64,000 nucleotides of DNA from Mycolicibacterium parafortuitum (lineage in GTDB: Bacteria; Actinomycetota; Actinomycetes; Mycobacteriales; Mycobacteriaceae), in assembly GCF_010725485.1 (NCBI RefSeq), contig NZ_AP022598.1:992001-1056000 (forward strand), written 5' to 3'. The position numbers were made by a program, and so were the translations under genes. Within the stretch, counting starts at the first letter, position 1. Every line of letters starts with the position of its first letter. Shown here one piece after another: positions 55,925 through 64,000 of the stretch. The notes under the pieces are model-generated. The model was not told the DNA's origin. It saw only the letters and a program-made list of their open reading frames with translations, and ran no database searches.

Positions 55925-57154
55925 ATGACGATCAGCACCTCCGTTCAGAACGTGTTCGACGCCGGGTTACCGACGCTGACCTACGACCTGGCCGCCACTC
56001 CCGCCGAGGTGTGGCCGGACCTGCGCGACGCGCAGCGCGCCGCACCGATCGCGATCGGCCCGCTCGGCCCCGAGGTGCTCTCCTACGAGATGGCGCGGGC
56101 GATCCTGCGCGACACCCGCTTCAAGGTTCCACCGGGCATCAACCTCGCCGCCCAAGGTGTCACGTCGGGACCCTTGTTCGACAAGGTGATGTCGAGCCTG
56201 CTGTGCCTGGAGGGCGCCGAACATCAGCGGCTGCGCAAGCTGGTGTCGAAGGCGTTCACCCCTCGGGCCACCGAACGACTGCAGGACACGATCGTCGAGG
56301 TGTTCTCGGATCTCGTCGATCAGGTCGCCGATGCGGGCCGGTGCGACCTGGTGGCCGACGTCGCTCGGCCGTATCCGATCCCGATCATCTGCGCGCTCCT
56401 CGGGGCGCCCCGCGAGGACTGGCGGCTGTTCTCCGAGTGGGCCGAGGGCGTCATCCGCGGCTTCAGCTTCAGCACCGATATCGCCGCCATTCAGGACGAG
56501 GTGATGCGGGCGTGGCTCGGACTGGACGACTATGTCGACGAGATGGTCGAGCACCGACGCGCGCACCTGACCGACGACCTGCTCTCCGACCTGATCCGCG
56601 CCGAGGACGACGGTGATCGGTTGACGAAAGCCGAGCTGAAGATGCTCGCGTCGAGCCTGCTGATGGCGGGCACCGACACCACCCGCAACCAACTGCCCGC
56701 GTCCGTCCAGATGCTCTGCGAGCAGCCGGACCAGTGGGCTCTCCTCACCGACCGGCCCGACCTCGCGATGCGCGCGGTGGACGAGACGATGCGCTTGTCG
56801 CCGGTCGTATGTGGCACGCCGCGGATCGTCTCGCACGACGTCGAGTTCGGTGGTTTCGTGTTCCCGGCGAACACGTTCGTGTTCGTGAACATTTTCGCGG
56901 CCAACCGGGACCCGGCGGTCTACGCCGATGCCGAGCGATTGAACCTCGATCGTGAGAGCGCGCCGCCGATCCTGACCTTCAGCGGCGGTGCGCACTATTG
57001 CCTGGGGGCGAACCTCGCCAGACGTGAACTCGCCGAGGCGCTGCGCATCCTGGCAGGACGCTGGTCGAATCCCCGCCTGTGCGGGGATGTTCCGTGGAAA
57101 CCGATGCTCGGCCTGACCGGTCCGACGGAGCTCCAGCTGGAGTTCGATGCGTAG
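55925..57154 (+). CDS. Cytochrome P450
   Basis: 409 residues. The I-helix motif is LLMAGTDTTRNQ, the ExxR motif is in DETMRLSP and the haem loop is FSGGAHYCLG with C359 as the iron ligand. Monooxygenase on an unknown hydrophobic substrate; it needs ferredoxin, and none is next to it. CAGGAG precedes the ATG. The stop lies inside the start of a TetR gene (8-base overlap). Confidence 0.9.
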   Translation: MTISTSVQNVFDAGLPTLTYDLAATPAEVWPDLRDAQRAAPIAIGPLGPEVLSYEMARAILRDTRFKVPPGINLAAQGVTSGPLFDKVMSSLLCLEGAEHQRLRKLVSKAFTPRATERLQDTIVEVFSDLVDQVADAGRCDLVADVARPYPIPIICALLGAPREDWRLFSEWAEGVIRGFSFSTDIAAIQDEVMRAWLGLDDYVDEMVEHRRAHLTDDLLSDLIRAEDDGDRLTKAELKMLASSLLMAGTDTTRNQLPASVQMLCEQPDQWALLTDRPDLAMRAVDETMRLSPVVCGTPRIVSHDVEFGGFVFPANTFVFVNIFAANRDPAVYADAERLNLDRESAPPILTFSGGAHYCLGANLARRELAEALRILAGRWSNPRLCGDVPWKPMLGLTGPTELQLEFDA

Positions 57155-57803
57155 CAGGGGCTGGGCGGGTCACTGGCCGGCGTCCGACGAGGAGGCCATC
57201 ACCCGGATCCTCGACGCCGCGGATGCCATCGTGGCCGAGCCTGGGTCGGCCCTGCGCATCGCGGATGTGGCCCGGGCGCTCGGCGTGACCCGGCAGACGG
57301 TGTACCGCTATTTCCCGCACCCCGAGGCGATCCGACTCGCGAGCGCGATGCGGGCCGCGGACGGATTCCTCGACCAACTGGCCGACCACGTCGGCGGGAT
57401 GACCGATCCGGTCGCGGTGATGGTCGAATGTGTGGCCTACGCCGTCGAGCGGCTGGCCGGGAATCCGCAGTTCGAAACCCTGCTGGCCGCGGGCCGCGAC
57501 GGTGGCCCCTCGGTATCGCTGACCTCCGACACCGCGCTGGCGCTCACCCGCACGATGCTGCACCGTTTCGACATCGACTGGCAGCAGCACGGTTTCGACG
57601 CCACAGCGCTCGACGAGCTCGGCGAGCTGACCCTGCGCACAATGCACTCGATTCTGGTCGACCCGGGCGAGCCGGCCCGCCGCGGTCCGGAGTTGCGCCG
57701 GTTCGTCGCGCGCTGGCTGGGCCCGGTGATCCTGTACCCGCGTCTCACACAGGCGGTCGTCGCGATCACCGCACCCGGTGCCGGGTCAGCTGCCCGGTCG
57801 TGA
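57147..57803 (+). CDS. TetR family regulator coupled to the P450
   Basis: 218 residues. Helix-turn-helix at about 36-60: LRIADVARALGVTRQTVYRYFPH. It overlaps the P450 end by eight bases, so both come from one transcript, and it may regulate the P450 promoter. It converges on the cutinase gene. Confidence 0.87.
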   Translation: MRSRGWAGHWPASDEEAITRILDAADAIVAEPGSALRIADVARALGVTRQTVYRYFPHPEAIRLASAMRAADGFLDQLADHVGGMTDPVAVMVECVAYAVERLAGNPQFETLLAAGRDGGPSVSLTSDTALALTRTMLHRFDIDWQQHGFDATALDELGELTLRTMHSILVDPGEPARRGPELRRFVARWLGPVILYPRLTQAVVAITAPGAGSAARS

Positions 57804-57822
57804 TGGGTGCACCCGATCCGGG

Positions 57823-58536
57823 TCAGCCGACGGTTGCGGAGGTGTTGACCATGACCTCGGCGGGTGCGGGTGCGTTGACCCTGCCCGCGACGAAGTCGGC
57901 TGCCTGCTGGGTGAATCCAGCCTGCACGTACTGGCTGTGGGCGGGCCGGTCGTCGCCGTTGGAGCACACCGGATCCGCCCCGTTGCACAGGTCGATCGTC
58001 TTGGTGCCGTAGAGGGGGCTGATCGTGGTGAGCGGGCGGCCGATCTTGGTCGACGGGTTGCCGAACACCGCCACCGCGGAGACGTGGTCGGCGACGGCCG
58101 GCGGCATCGGGCGTCCGAATCCGAACGCGGCGCCGGGATCCGCGGTGATCAGATCGACGGCCGCGGCGCCCTGGGAGTATCCGCCGACGACGATGCTGGT
58201 GGACGGGCATGCCGCGGCGATGGCCTGGATGTGCGCGCTGGCATCGTCGGCCCCGAGCGGCGCCGACTGCAGGAAATCGTAAGAGGCTGGGTAATTCACG
58301 GCGTAGGCGCTGACGGTGCGCCCGCCCAGCGCGTTCTGCAGGTCGTCGACGAAGGCCTGTCCGACCCGGCCCAGCCCGACCGGTTCGGCGGTGCCGCGGG
58401 CGAATACGACCTCGACATCCGGACAGGATTCGGCGGCCTGCGCGGTGGCTGCGCCGGGACCCAGAAGGCCCGCGGCAGCGACACCGCCGACTCCGGCCAT
58501 GATCAGGGCGCGTCGCACGGTTCGGCGATCGGACAT
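57823..58536 (-). CDS. Cutinase-like secreted esterase
   Basis: 237 residues. A signal peptide with Arg pairs (MSDRRTVRRALIMAGVGG, cleaved near AQA) is followed by the cutinase fold. Nucleophile S121 in GGYSQGAAA, Cys pair C38/C110, second Cys pair in DLCNGADPVC with the acid, and His in RPAHSQYV. The RR pair and hydrophobic stretch could be a Tat signal. Ester hydrolase of the cutinase-like (Culp) group. GAGGAGACC precedes the ATG at 58536. Confidence 0.9.
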   Translation of the reverse strand: MSDRRTVRRALIMAGVGGVAAAGLLGPGAATAQAAESCPDVEVVFARGTAEPVGLGRVGQAFVDDLQNALGGRTVSAYAVNYPASYDFLQSAPLGADDASAHIQAIAAACPSTSIVVGGYSQGAAAVDLITADPGAAFGFGRPMPPAVADHVSAVAVFGNPSTKIGRPLTTISPLYGTKTIDLCNGADPVCSNGDDRPAHSQYVQAGFTQQAADFVAGRVNAPAPAEVMVNTSATVG

Positions 58537-58654
58537 CTGTGGTCTCCTCAGTCGGTGCCGCTCCTGCGGCGTCTTCAAGTGGAATGTCTGAAGTACTGCG
58601 GAAAATTCCACCCGATCGAGAAGCGCCGGCCAATGCTGCTAGCACCCATCCGTC

Positions 58655-60325
58655 TCACCCTGTTGGCTGCAGCCGATATCCCACCGATACCGCCTCGAGA
58701 GGTTCGTAGACGGCGAGGTAACGGCCTATGAAGTCGAGCAGTGCCGATACCACCGCGTCGAGCAGCACCGGCCACACCGGACGGGCGGGCTCGCCGAGCG
58801 GCAGCACGACCGCGGTGGCGATGCCCGACGGCGTGGGCACCTCGACTGCCTCGCCCGGTGCGCCGTAGACGCCGTCGGTGGTGCCGTCGAACAGGTCGTT
58901 CACCCAGCCGATGGTGATGTCGGCGGCCGCCTCGATGTTGCGCTTGTGTGAGAACCCGGCCACCACGTACTCGGCGAACTGCACGAGCGGGTTGCCGCCC
59001 TCCATGTAGTCGATGTGCAGACCGCCCCGCAGCCCGACACCGGTGAACCGGTCCGGCCGCGCGAGCCGGAGCTTGTCGGCCATGTCGCCGTCACGGCTCC
59101 AGGCGTACCGCTCCGAGGAGATCAGATAGATGGGCGCGTCGTTGCCGTCGCGCAGGGTGTTCAGTGCCGCGCCGACCACCGGCGAGCCGGCCGGCTCGAC
59201 GCCGTCGAGCATCACCACGCCGACCAGATCGTCGAAAGCATCTGTGCCGACCAGGTATCCGGCCACACTGGTGACCATCGTCCCGCCGGCGGAGTGGCCG
59301 ACGAACGCGAAACGTTCGGGCAGGGTGATCACGTATCCCGCTGCCGTCGAGGCGCTTTCGTTCAACACGGCCCGGTCGCCGGTGAACAGTTCGGCGACCG
59401 CACGGTGCATGGTGGTGCCGCCGACCCACGCCGCGTCGGGAGAGAAGAAGTTCGACGTCAGCGACGGCGCCATCACGATCGCATTGGTGCGCTCGGCCAG
59501 CCGCGCCGCAGTGTGGCTGTACATCGGTCCGCTGGCAAGGAAGCCGTGTTGCAGGTACACGAACCGGGTGTCGTCGTCGATCTCGGCGGGGAAGTACCAG
59601 TCGGCCTGGACGGAGCGGCCACCGCCGATCGGCAGGGTCAGCGTCGAGGTCCGGACCGTCACGGTGCTGTTCGGCAGCAGCACCGGCGGGCCGTCGATGA
59701 CGTGGATCAGCCCGACGAGCAGGTCGACCACGATTCCGCCGACCACGTTGAGCAGGGTCGGTCGCCGCGCCGGCGGGTTATCGGCGGCTTCGGCCCGTGC
59801 GACGGACACCGTGGCGGCTTCCGGCACGGTGTTGTCTTCTGGCCCGGTGTTGCCTTCTGGCCCGATGGCGTCTTCGGACTCGGCGGGTCCGGATTCGTCG
59901 CCCGGATCCGGGATGACTGTCGGCTCCGGGTCGGGTCCGGGTTCCGGCGCGATGGCGTCTTCGGGCACGGCCAAGGCCGGTTCCTCGACCGACTGCTCGA
60001 CTCCAGGCTCGTCGTCGATCTGCTTCTCCGAGCGCGGTTTTCGCGCATCACGGTCAGGATCGTCGCCGTCCCGTTCGTCGCGGCCGGCGCGACGCGGCTC
60101 GGCGCTGCCGGTCCCGGCCCCTGCCTCGTCGGAGTCCGCCGACTCGCGGCCGCGCCGTTCGGCGGCTTTCGGTTTGGCCGACGCCTCGGCTGTCGACGAG
60201 GTCGCGGCCGCGGTGTCGCCGTCGCCAGGTTCGGCCGCGGCGGCCGGCGCGATGACGACCAGCCATCCCGATACTGCCGCGGCGGCGGCACCTGTCATCG
60301 CCAGATGTGTCCATCGCCGCGCCAT
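58655..60325 (-). CDS. Secreted alpha/beta hydrolase with long disordered linker
   Basis: 556 residues. Signal peptide (about 1-31, ending APAAAAEPG), then about 150 residues of charged, Pro/Glu/Asp-rich low-complexity sequence, then an alpha/beta-hydrolase domain (from about 200). Nucleophile elbow GHSAGG in FAFVGHSAGGTMV, with YLQHGFLASGPMY as the oxyanion region. Likely acts in or outside the cell wall on lipids. The start is the ATG at 60325 (MARRWTHLAM); 24 upstream codons run into the operator region. Confidence 0.8.
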   Translation of the reverse strand: MARRWTHLAMTGAAAAAVSGWLVVIAPAAAAEPGDGDTAAATSSTAEASAKPKAAERRGRESADSDEAGAGTGSAEPRRAGRDERDGDDPDRDARKPRSEKQIDDEPGVEQSVEEPALAVPEDAIAPEPGPDPEPTVIPDPGDESGPAESEDAIGPEGNTGPEDNTVPEAATVSVARAEAADNPPARRPTLLNVVGGIVVDLLVGLIHVIDGPPVLLPNSTVTVRTSTLTLPIGGGRSVQADWYFPAEIDDDTRFVYLQHGFLASGPMYSHTAARLAERTNAIVMAPSLTSNFFSPDAAWVGGTTMHRAVAELFTGDRAVLNESASTAAGYVITLPERFAFVGHSAGGTMVTSVAGYLVGTDAFDDLVGVVMLDGVEPAGSPVVGAALNTLRDGNDAPIYLISSERYAWSRDGDMADKLRLARPDRFTGVGLRGGLHIDYMEGGNPLVQFAEYVVAGFSHKRNIEAAADITIGWVNDLFDGTTDGVYGAPGEAVEVPTPSGIATAVVLPLGEPARPVWPVLLDAVVSALLDFIGRYLAVYEPLEAVSVGYRLQPTG

Positions 60326-60345
60326 CGACAACCCCCGATTTAATG

Positions 60346-60367
60346 AGACAAATGCATTCAGTTGTCT
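60346..60367. promoter_or_regulatory. Probable TetR operator in the hydrolase/TetR spacer
   Basis: AGACAA-N10-TTGTCT (60346-60351 and 60362-60367) is a perfect 6-bp inverted repeat in the 95-base gap between two divergent genes. It lies 21 bases upstream of the hydrolase start and 54 upstream of the TetR start, so binding could control both. Confidence 0.6.
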
Positions 60368-60420
60368 ATTTATAGGCGTCCCGCCCTGCGAGGACAAGAG
60401 CCGCGCCTACGCTGGACGCG

Positions 60421-61089
60421 ATGGCCAGCCCCGATGCCCCCAGGACGTCGGCTCCGCGTCGGCGGGGCCGACCCGCCGGGGGTGGCAAGTCGTCCGAGCA
60501 GGCCCGGACGGTCCTGATGGATGCCGCGGAGCAGTCGATCCTGCGCCGCGGATTCGCTGCCTCGACGATGGAGCTCATCGCCCATGAAGCCGGGTACTCG
60601 CGGGCCGCGATGTACCGGCACTTCCCCAATCGCCGGGTCCTGCTGGAAGCGCTGGTAGCCCGCAAGACCCACAGGCATCAGCTGGAGATCGTGGATCGGT
60701 TGCCCGCCCGTGCCGGTGTCGCCGAGCTTCTCACCGAGGGCCTGGTGATCGTCGCGACCGAGTTGATCCACGATCCGCTGTTGCAGACGTTGTCCGAACA
60801 GACCGACGACGGCAGCGTCGCGCACCTGGTGGCTCAGGCGGCACGACTCGACGAGCTGGTGGCGCAGATGTTCGACACCGCGGACGACAGGGATGGACGG
60901 CCGGTCCTGCGGGCCGGGGTCGAGGCGGGCGACGCCGGCCAGTTCCTGATCGCGACCGCGCTGACCCTGTTGCTCGGAGTCGTTCCCGGCCTCGACGACC
61001 CCGAGACCGCACGCCGCTACATTCGGACCTTCGTGCTGCCGGCGATCGTGTCGGATCCGCCGCCGCCGCAATCGGTGTTCGGCACCTAG
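60421..61089 (+). CDS. TetR family regulator
   Basis: 222 residues. A basic N-terminal arm (RRRGRPAGGG) precedes the helix-turn-helix STMELIAHEAGYSRAAMYRHFPNRR (about 47-72). TACGCT lies seven bases before the ATG, so the mRNA may be leaderless. Divergent from the secreted hydrolase, which it probably controls. It converges on the epimerase with a four-base overlap. Confidence 0.87.
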   Translation: MASPDAPRTSAPRRRGRPAGGGKSSEQARTVLMDAAEQSILRRGFAASTMELIAHEAGYSRAAMYRHFPNRRVLLEALVARKTHRHQLEIVDRLPARAGVAELLTEGLVIVATELIHDPLLQTLSEQTDDGSVAHLVAQAARLDELVAQMFDTADDRDGRPVLRAGVEAGDAGQFLIATALTLLLGVVPGLDDPETARRYIRTFVLPAIVSDPPPPQSVFGT

Positions 61090-62111
61090 ACGCCGACCTG
61101 CTGGCGCTGCAGGTAGTGTTCGGCGGCCCGGGCGATGAAATCCTCGGTGGGCTTCGGCTTCCACCCCAGTTCGCGCGTCGCTTTGGCGTGGCTGGCCGGG
61201 GACGTGTGCGCGAGCAGGAACGCGCTTTGCCTGCTCATCGGAATCTGCACGGGCAGAACGGATCCGATCGCATCGGCGAGATATGCGAGGCCGAACACCA
61301 ACGCCATCGGGACACCGATCCGCGGCCTGCGGGCGCCGACCGCGTCGGCGGCGGTGGTCACCAGGTCCCGGTGGGTCATGAACCGTTCGGAGACGATGTA
61401 GCGCTGCCCGACCCTGCCCCGCACCGACGCGCGCAGCATCGCATCGGCCGCGTCGTCGATGCCGACCACCTCGGCGCCGACGCCGCGCACGTAGAACGGC
61501 ATCTTCCCGAGCGCGGCCATCTGCACGAACATGCCCTGGCGGGGCTGCCAGTCCGGCGGCCCGTACGGGTTGGACACGTTGAGCACCACGGCGGGAACCC
61601 CCCGTTCGGCGGCGTAGGACAGCACCAGTTGTTCGGCGGCGCGCCGGGATTCGATGTAGCCACCGGCGCGGTCGGCCCAGTTGAACGGCGTGTCCTCGTC
61701 GACCTCCTCACCGTTGTCGCCGACGGCGACGGTGCCGATGGTGCTCAGGAACACGAATTTGTCGAGGTTCGCCGTCGCCGCGACGTCGAGCACCTTGCGT
61801 AGCCCTTCGACGTTCGTCGCGAACAGCGGAGCGGGATCCTTGAGTTCGGCCCTGGTGTCGACGATGCAGTAATAGACGACGTCGCGGTCGGCCATCGCGG
61901 CCGCCGCCGTGTCCGGATCGAACGGGTCCCCGAGGGTCCGCTCGACCTCGATTCCGTCGATGCCGCGGGTCGAACTCGACGGCCTCAACAACACGCGCAC
62001 GTCGGCGCCGCCGGCGGCCAGGTGGCGGGCCACGCAGGCGCCGACATTGCCGCTCGCACCCATCACCAGGGCCCGCTGGCCCGCAACCGTCACATCGTCG
62101 CTGCTCGTCAT
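61086..62111 (-). CDS. NAD-dependent epimerase/dehydratase (extended SDR)
   Basis: 341 residues. Cofactor motif VMGASGNVGACVARHL near the N-terminus; FVFLSTIGTVAVG and the substrate-side NVSNPYGPPDW follow. The active-site pattern YxxxK reads YIESR, so the catalytic Lys appears to be Arg. It resembles 3-beta-hydroxysteroid dehydrogenase-like proteins; substrate unknown. The ATG at 62111 gives the usual length. Confidence 0.82.
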   Translation of the reverse strand: MTSSDDVTVAGQRALVMGASGNVGACVARHLAAGGADVRVLLRPSSSTRGIDGIEVERTLGDPFDPDTAAAAMADRDVVYYCIVDTRAELKDPAPLFATNVEGLRKVLDVAATANLDKFVFLSTIGTVAVGDNGEEVDEDTPFNWADRAGGYIESRRAAEQLVLSYAAERGVPAVVLNVSNPYGPPDWQPRQGMFVQMAALGKMPFYVRGVGAEVVGIDDAADAMLRASVRGRVGQRYIVSERFMTHRDLVTTAADAVGARRPRIGVPMALVFGLAYLADAIGSVLPVQIPMSRQSAFLLAHTSPASHAKATRELGWKPKPTEDFIARAAEHYLQRQQVGV

Positions 62112-62163
62112 AGCAGCGTCATCGTAACCGCGACGGCTACCGTAAGTACGACAGTTCGGCCGA

Positions 62164-62964
62164 CTACCGGACGTGCTGGCGCAGTACCGCAGCCGCGTCG
62201 GACTCGGTGTCGTACACGCGCACGATGGCCTGATCGCCCGGTTTGAGGAATGTGGACTCACCGAGCGATGTGTAGCGGGTTGCCCCGATACCGATCAGGA
62301 CCTTCTCCGGATGGCCGCTGGCGACCATCAACGCACCGACGTCCTCGAGCGGGGTGTCCGGCGACCCCTTCTGGTTCGCGAGCCGCTCGACGATCCAGTC
62401 CAGCAGGACCTCGCCGTAGTAGGAGTAGCCGATCAGCGGGCTGTCGACGCCGTACTCGTGCTCCTCGCCGCCGCTGTCGAGGAAGCAGACCAGTCGCAGC
62501 GTCGAGGTGGGCCCGTCCGGGGTGAGGTCGGAGATGTCGAAGAACTCGCTGGAGACCCCCTTCGACGACGGTCCCCAGTTCTTCTTGTGGCTGATCTTCG
62601 GGGCCCCGGGCCGCCGGATCGAGCAGTCGTTGAAAGCGCCGAGCGCGAACGGCTGCAAGGTGACGACGGTGTCGCCCTCCCACACCACGTGGCAGGCCAG
62701 TCCGACCTCGGGTTCGATCTGCAGATTCAGTGGGCCGTCGGTCTCGGCGGGCAGCACGATCTCGTCATTGGACAGCGGGAACTCGCCGAGGAAGGTCTCG
62801 GAGCCGGGCGCGTACCAGGGGAAGATCCCCTTCGGCGCAGCGCCCTCGCTCGCCACGTTGACGAAATCGACCGCCTCCCCCGCCTGCTCCAAGTGGCCCG
62901 CGAAGTTGCCCGCCACCCCGAATCCGAACCAGTTCCGCATCTCGCTCAGTGGGATTTCGATCAC
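62164..62964 (-). CDS. DUF5718-like conserved protein
   Basis: 266 residues from the GTG at 62964 (MRNWFGFGVAGNFAGHLEQAG follows the first eight codons). It is rich in beta strand and contains GLACHVVWEGDTVVTLQPFALGAFND and IGYSYYGEVLLDWIVERL. I recall this sequence type as DUF5718; its biochemical role is not known. The 42 codons further upstream overlap the small gene on the other strand and are rejected. Confidence 0.7.
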   Translation of the reverse strand: MIEIPLSEMRNWFGFGVAGNFAGHLEQAGEAVDFVNVASEGAAPKGIFPWYAPGSETFLGEFPLSNDEIVLPAETDGPLNLQIEPEVGLACHVVWEGDTVVTLQPFALGAFNDCSIRRPGAPKISHKKNWGPSSKGVSSEFFDISDLTPDGPTSTLRLVCFLDSGGEEHEYGVDSPLIGYSYYGEVLLDWIVERLANQKGSPDTPLEDVGALMVASGHPEKVLIGIGATRYTSLGESTFLKPGDQAIVRVYDTESDAAAVLRQHVR

Positions 62965-63072
62965 GGGCAGCAGCGTACGCCTGACTTCGGGCCGCCACTC
63001 CGACCCGGTGGGCTGATATTTCCCCGCCCGGCGGGGTACCCCAGCCCCGCAGCAGAACGGAGGGTGGAAACG

Positions 63073-63240
63073 ATGAGCAAAGGTCCTCAAGCGTCGCGCG
63101 ACGAATCAGATTCGTCGGCGACGGCTGGCACGCATTACGACACGGCAGCAGCACCACCACCGGGACCCGTCGACCACGGCCGCGACGGCGGGATGGCGAC
63201 CCGGGAGCTGGCTCCCGAGATCGCCGAACCCGACGACTGA
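63073..63240 (+). CDS. Small hydrophilic hypothetical protein
   Basis: 55 residues, acidic and Ser/Pro-rich, with no hydrophobic segment (DHGRDGGMATRELAPEIAEP near the end). A strong ribosome site GGAGGGTGG precedes the ATG, which makes it a likely real gene. Function unknown; no motif recognised. Confidence 0.6.
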   Translation: MSKGPQASRDESDSSATAGTHYDTAAAPPPGPVDHGRDGGMATRELAPEIAEPDD

Positions 63241-63244
63241 CCTT

Positions 63245-63541
63245 TTACGGGTAGTTCAGTCCGCAGTCGACTTCCATCATCACCGTGTTGGCCTCGGCGC
63301 CTTCGGTGGTGTTGACGACCTCGCAATTCTCCAGCAGTCCGCCGTCGTTACCGACCACCTGGACGCTCTTGCCCTCCGCCTGCAGCGCGGCGACCTCGTC
63401 GGCGGCGGTGGGGGCAGCGCCTGCGGTGCCGCCGGGGGCGGGGGCCGGGTCGTCTGGTTCGGCGAGCGCATTGCCGGAAAAGGCCAGTGCGGCCGCAACG
63501 GCGAGGGCACCGGTGCCGGTGACGAACGTCAAATGCTTCAT
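63245..63541 (-). CDS. Small secreted two-cysteine protein
   Basis: 98 residues. Signal peptide (MKHLTFVTGTGALAVAAALA, cleaved near ALA-EP), then a Pro/Ala/Gly linker and a short domain with two Cys (LENCEVVN and MEVDCGLNYP) that probably form a disulfide. AGGAAGGTG precedes the ATG. Such short exported proteins are common in mycobacteria and have no known function. Convergent with the small gene before it. Confidence 0.75.
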   Translation of the reverse strand: MKHLTFVTGTGALAVAAALAFSGNALAEPDDPAPAPGGTAGAAPTAADEVAALQAEGKSVQVVGNDGGLLENCEVVNTTEGAEANTVMMEVDCGLNYP

Positions 63542-63593
63542 GACACACCTTCCTCACATCGAAGGAAACTCGCGGGCCGCGCGACACTTCGGC

Positions 63594-63617
63594 GTATCGG
63601 AAAGCGGCCTCCGATAC
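63594..63617. promoter_or_regulatory. Inverted repeat in the divergent secreted-protein/TetR spacer
   Basis: GTATCGGA (63594-63601) and TCCGATAC (63610-63617) are perfect 8-bp complements with an 8-base spacer. They lie 52 bases ahead of the secreted protein and 79 ahead of the TetR start. Good candidate operator for that TetR protein. Confidence 0.55.
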
Positions 63618-63684
63618 CGGGTTCCCCGCCGTCGCGAGGTTCTAACCTGCGAAAATCAGTGAACTTCAGGCTGACCGGACCGCA

Positions 63685-63690
63685 TATCAT
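63685..63690 (+). promoter_or_regulatory. -10 box for leaderless TetR transcript
   Basis: TATCAT ends six bases before the GTG at 63697; there is no ribosome site. Fits a leaderless mycobacterial promoter. Confidence 0.45.
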
Positions 63691-63696
63691 CGGACC

Positions 63697-64000
63697 GTGC
63701 CCAGAAAGCATTCGGCGGCGCGGGCCGGCGTCGGTCCTGATGCGGATACGAAATCCGCAAGGACCCGCGCGCGCATTCTCGACGCCGCCGCCCATGTGCT
63801 CAGCGTGAAGGGTTACGCCGGGACCCGCCTCACCGACGTCGCGGAGTACGCCGAGGTTCAGGCCCCCGCCATCTACTACTACTTCTCGTCCCGCGAAGAG
63901 CTGATCGAGGAAGTCATGTTCGCGGGCGTCGCCGAAATGCGGCGCCACCTCAAGGACGTGATCGACGATCTGCCCGCCGACACGTCAGTACTGGACAAGA
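63697..64000 (+). CDS. TetR family regulator, N-terminal part (cut by window end)
   Basis: Open from the GTG at 63697 to the window end, 101 complete codons. The TetR helix-turn-helix is clear: TRLTDVAEYAEVQAPAIYYYFSSREELIEEVM. The ligand domain is outside the window. Confidence 0.8.
   Translation, partial: MPRKHSAARAGVGPDADTKSARTRARILDAAAHVLSVKGYAGTRLTDVAEYAEVQAPAIYYYFSSREELIEEVMFAGVAEMRRHLKDVIDDLPADTSVLDK

Noticed and set aside
1..64000. Mobile elements, tRNA or rRNA genes
   Set aside because: No transposase or integrase motifs and no tRNA-like cloverleaf or rRNA sequence recognised on reading; a tRNA scan would settle it.

Overview
This window is high-GC actinobacterial DNA and almost certainly comes from a non-tuberculous, probably fast-growing mycobacterium (Mycolicibacterium type). 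The evidence is a complete type VII secretion locus of ESX-3 type, PE/PPE genes, many FadE/FadD enzymes, a cutinase-like protein, a WS/DGAT and a PolD-type polymerase. From memory, gene order from about 1 to 28.4 kb parallels M. tuberculosis Rv0293c back to Rv0269c. I saw no rRNA, tRNA, CRISPR array, transposase or integrase. No stretch longer than about 300 bases lacks a gene.

Layout. (1) 1-15 kb: the end of a hydrolase, then the ESX-3 operon on the minus strand (eccA3-eccB3-eccC3-PE5-PPE4-esxG-esxH-espG3-eccD3-mycP3-eccE3), with iron-box-like palindromes ahead of eccA3. Its mycosin MycP3 has lost the catalytic Asp, the catalytic Ser and the oxyanion Asn, so it looks like a pseudoprotease. 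(2) 15-22 kb: a MpaB-type oxygenase, TetR, glyoxalase-fold protein, two hydrolase/dehydrogenase genes and fadE6. (3) 21.9-24.5 kb: a compact four-gene cassette between fadE6 and the fadD2 side. It encodes a tiny two-repeat peptide, a JmjC/cupin_4 oxygenase, a thioredoxin-like [2Fe-2S] sucrase/ferredoxin-like protein and a small membrane protein. It resembles a peptide-hydroxylation (RiPP-like) system and is the best candidate for an undescribed system. (4) 24.5-35.5 kb: SDR, fadD2, polD2-like, STAS protein, a pair of overlapping FadE genes, a small Cys-rich secreted protein, a purine permease, a CysJ-like diflavin reductase and a TetR gene with no normal start codon.

(5) 35.6-42.2 kb: an inositol/sugar catabolic operon (transporter, inosose dehydratase-like, inositol dehydrogenase-like, two TIM-barrel isomerases) divergent from a LacI regulator, with a perfect palindromic operator between them. 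(6) 42.2-55 kb: WS/DGAT, amidohydrolase, then two blocks of cobalamin genes (cobM-bluB and cobU; cobF-cobQ-cobK). These flank a PucR-mmsA-aminotransferase unit that probably degrades beta-alanine or a related amino acid. (7) 55-64 kb: LysR/P450/TetR, a cutinase, a secreted hydrolase divergent from a TetR, an epimerase, a DUF5718-like protein, small proteins and the start of a TetR gene cut by the window end.

Several divergent promoters carry clear palindromes or direct repeats that give testable operator assignments. Start codons were chosen by ribosome binding sites, overlap with the previous stop, family length and leaderless -10 placement. No searches could be run, so family names rest on motif recognition and remembered homologues.
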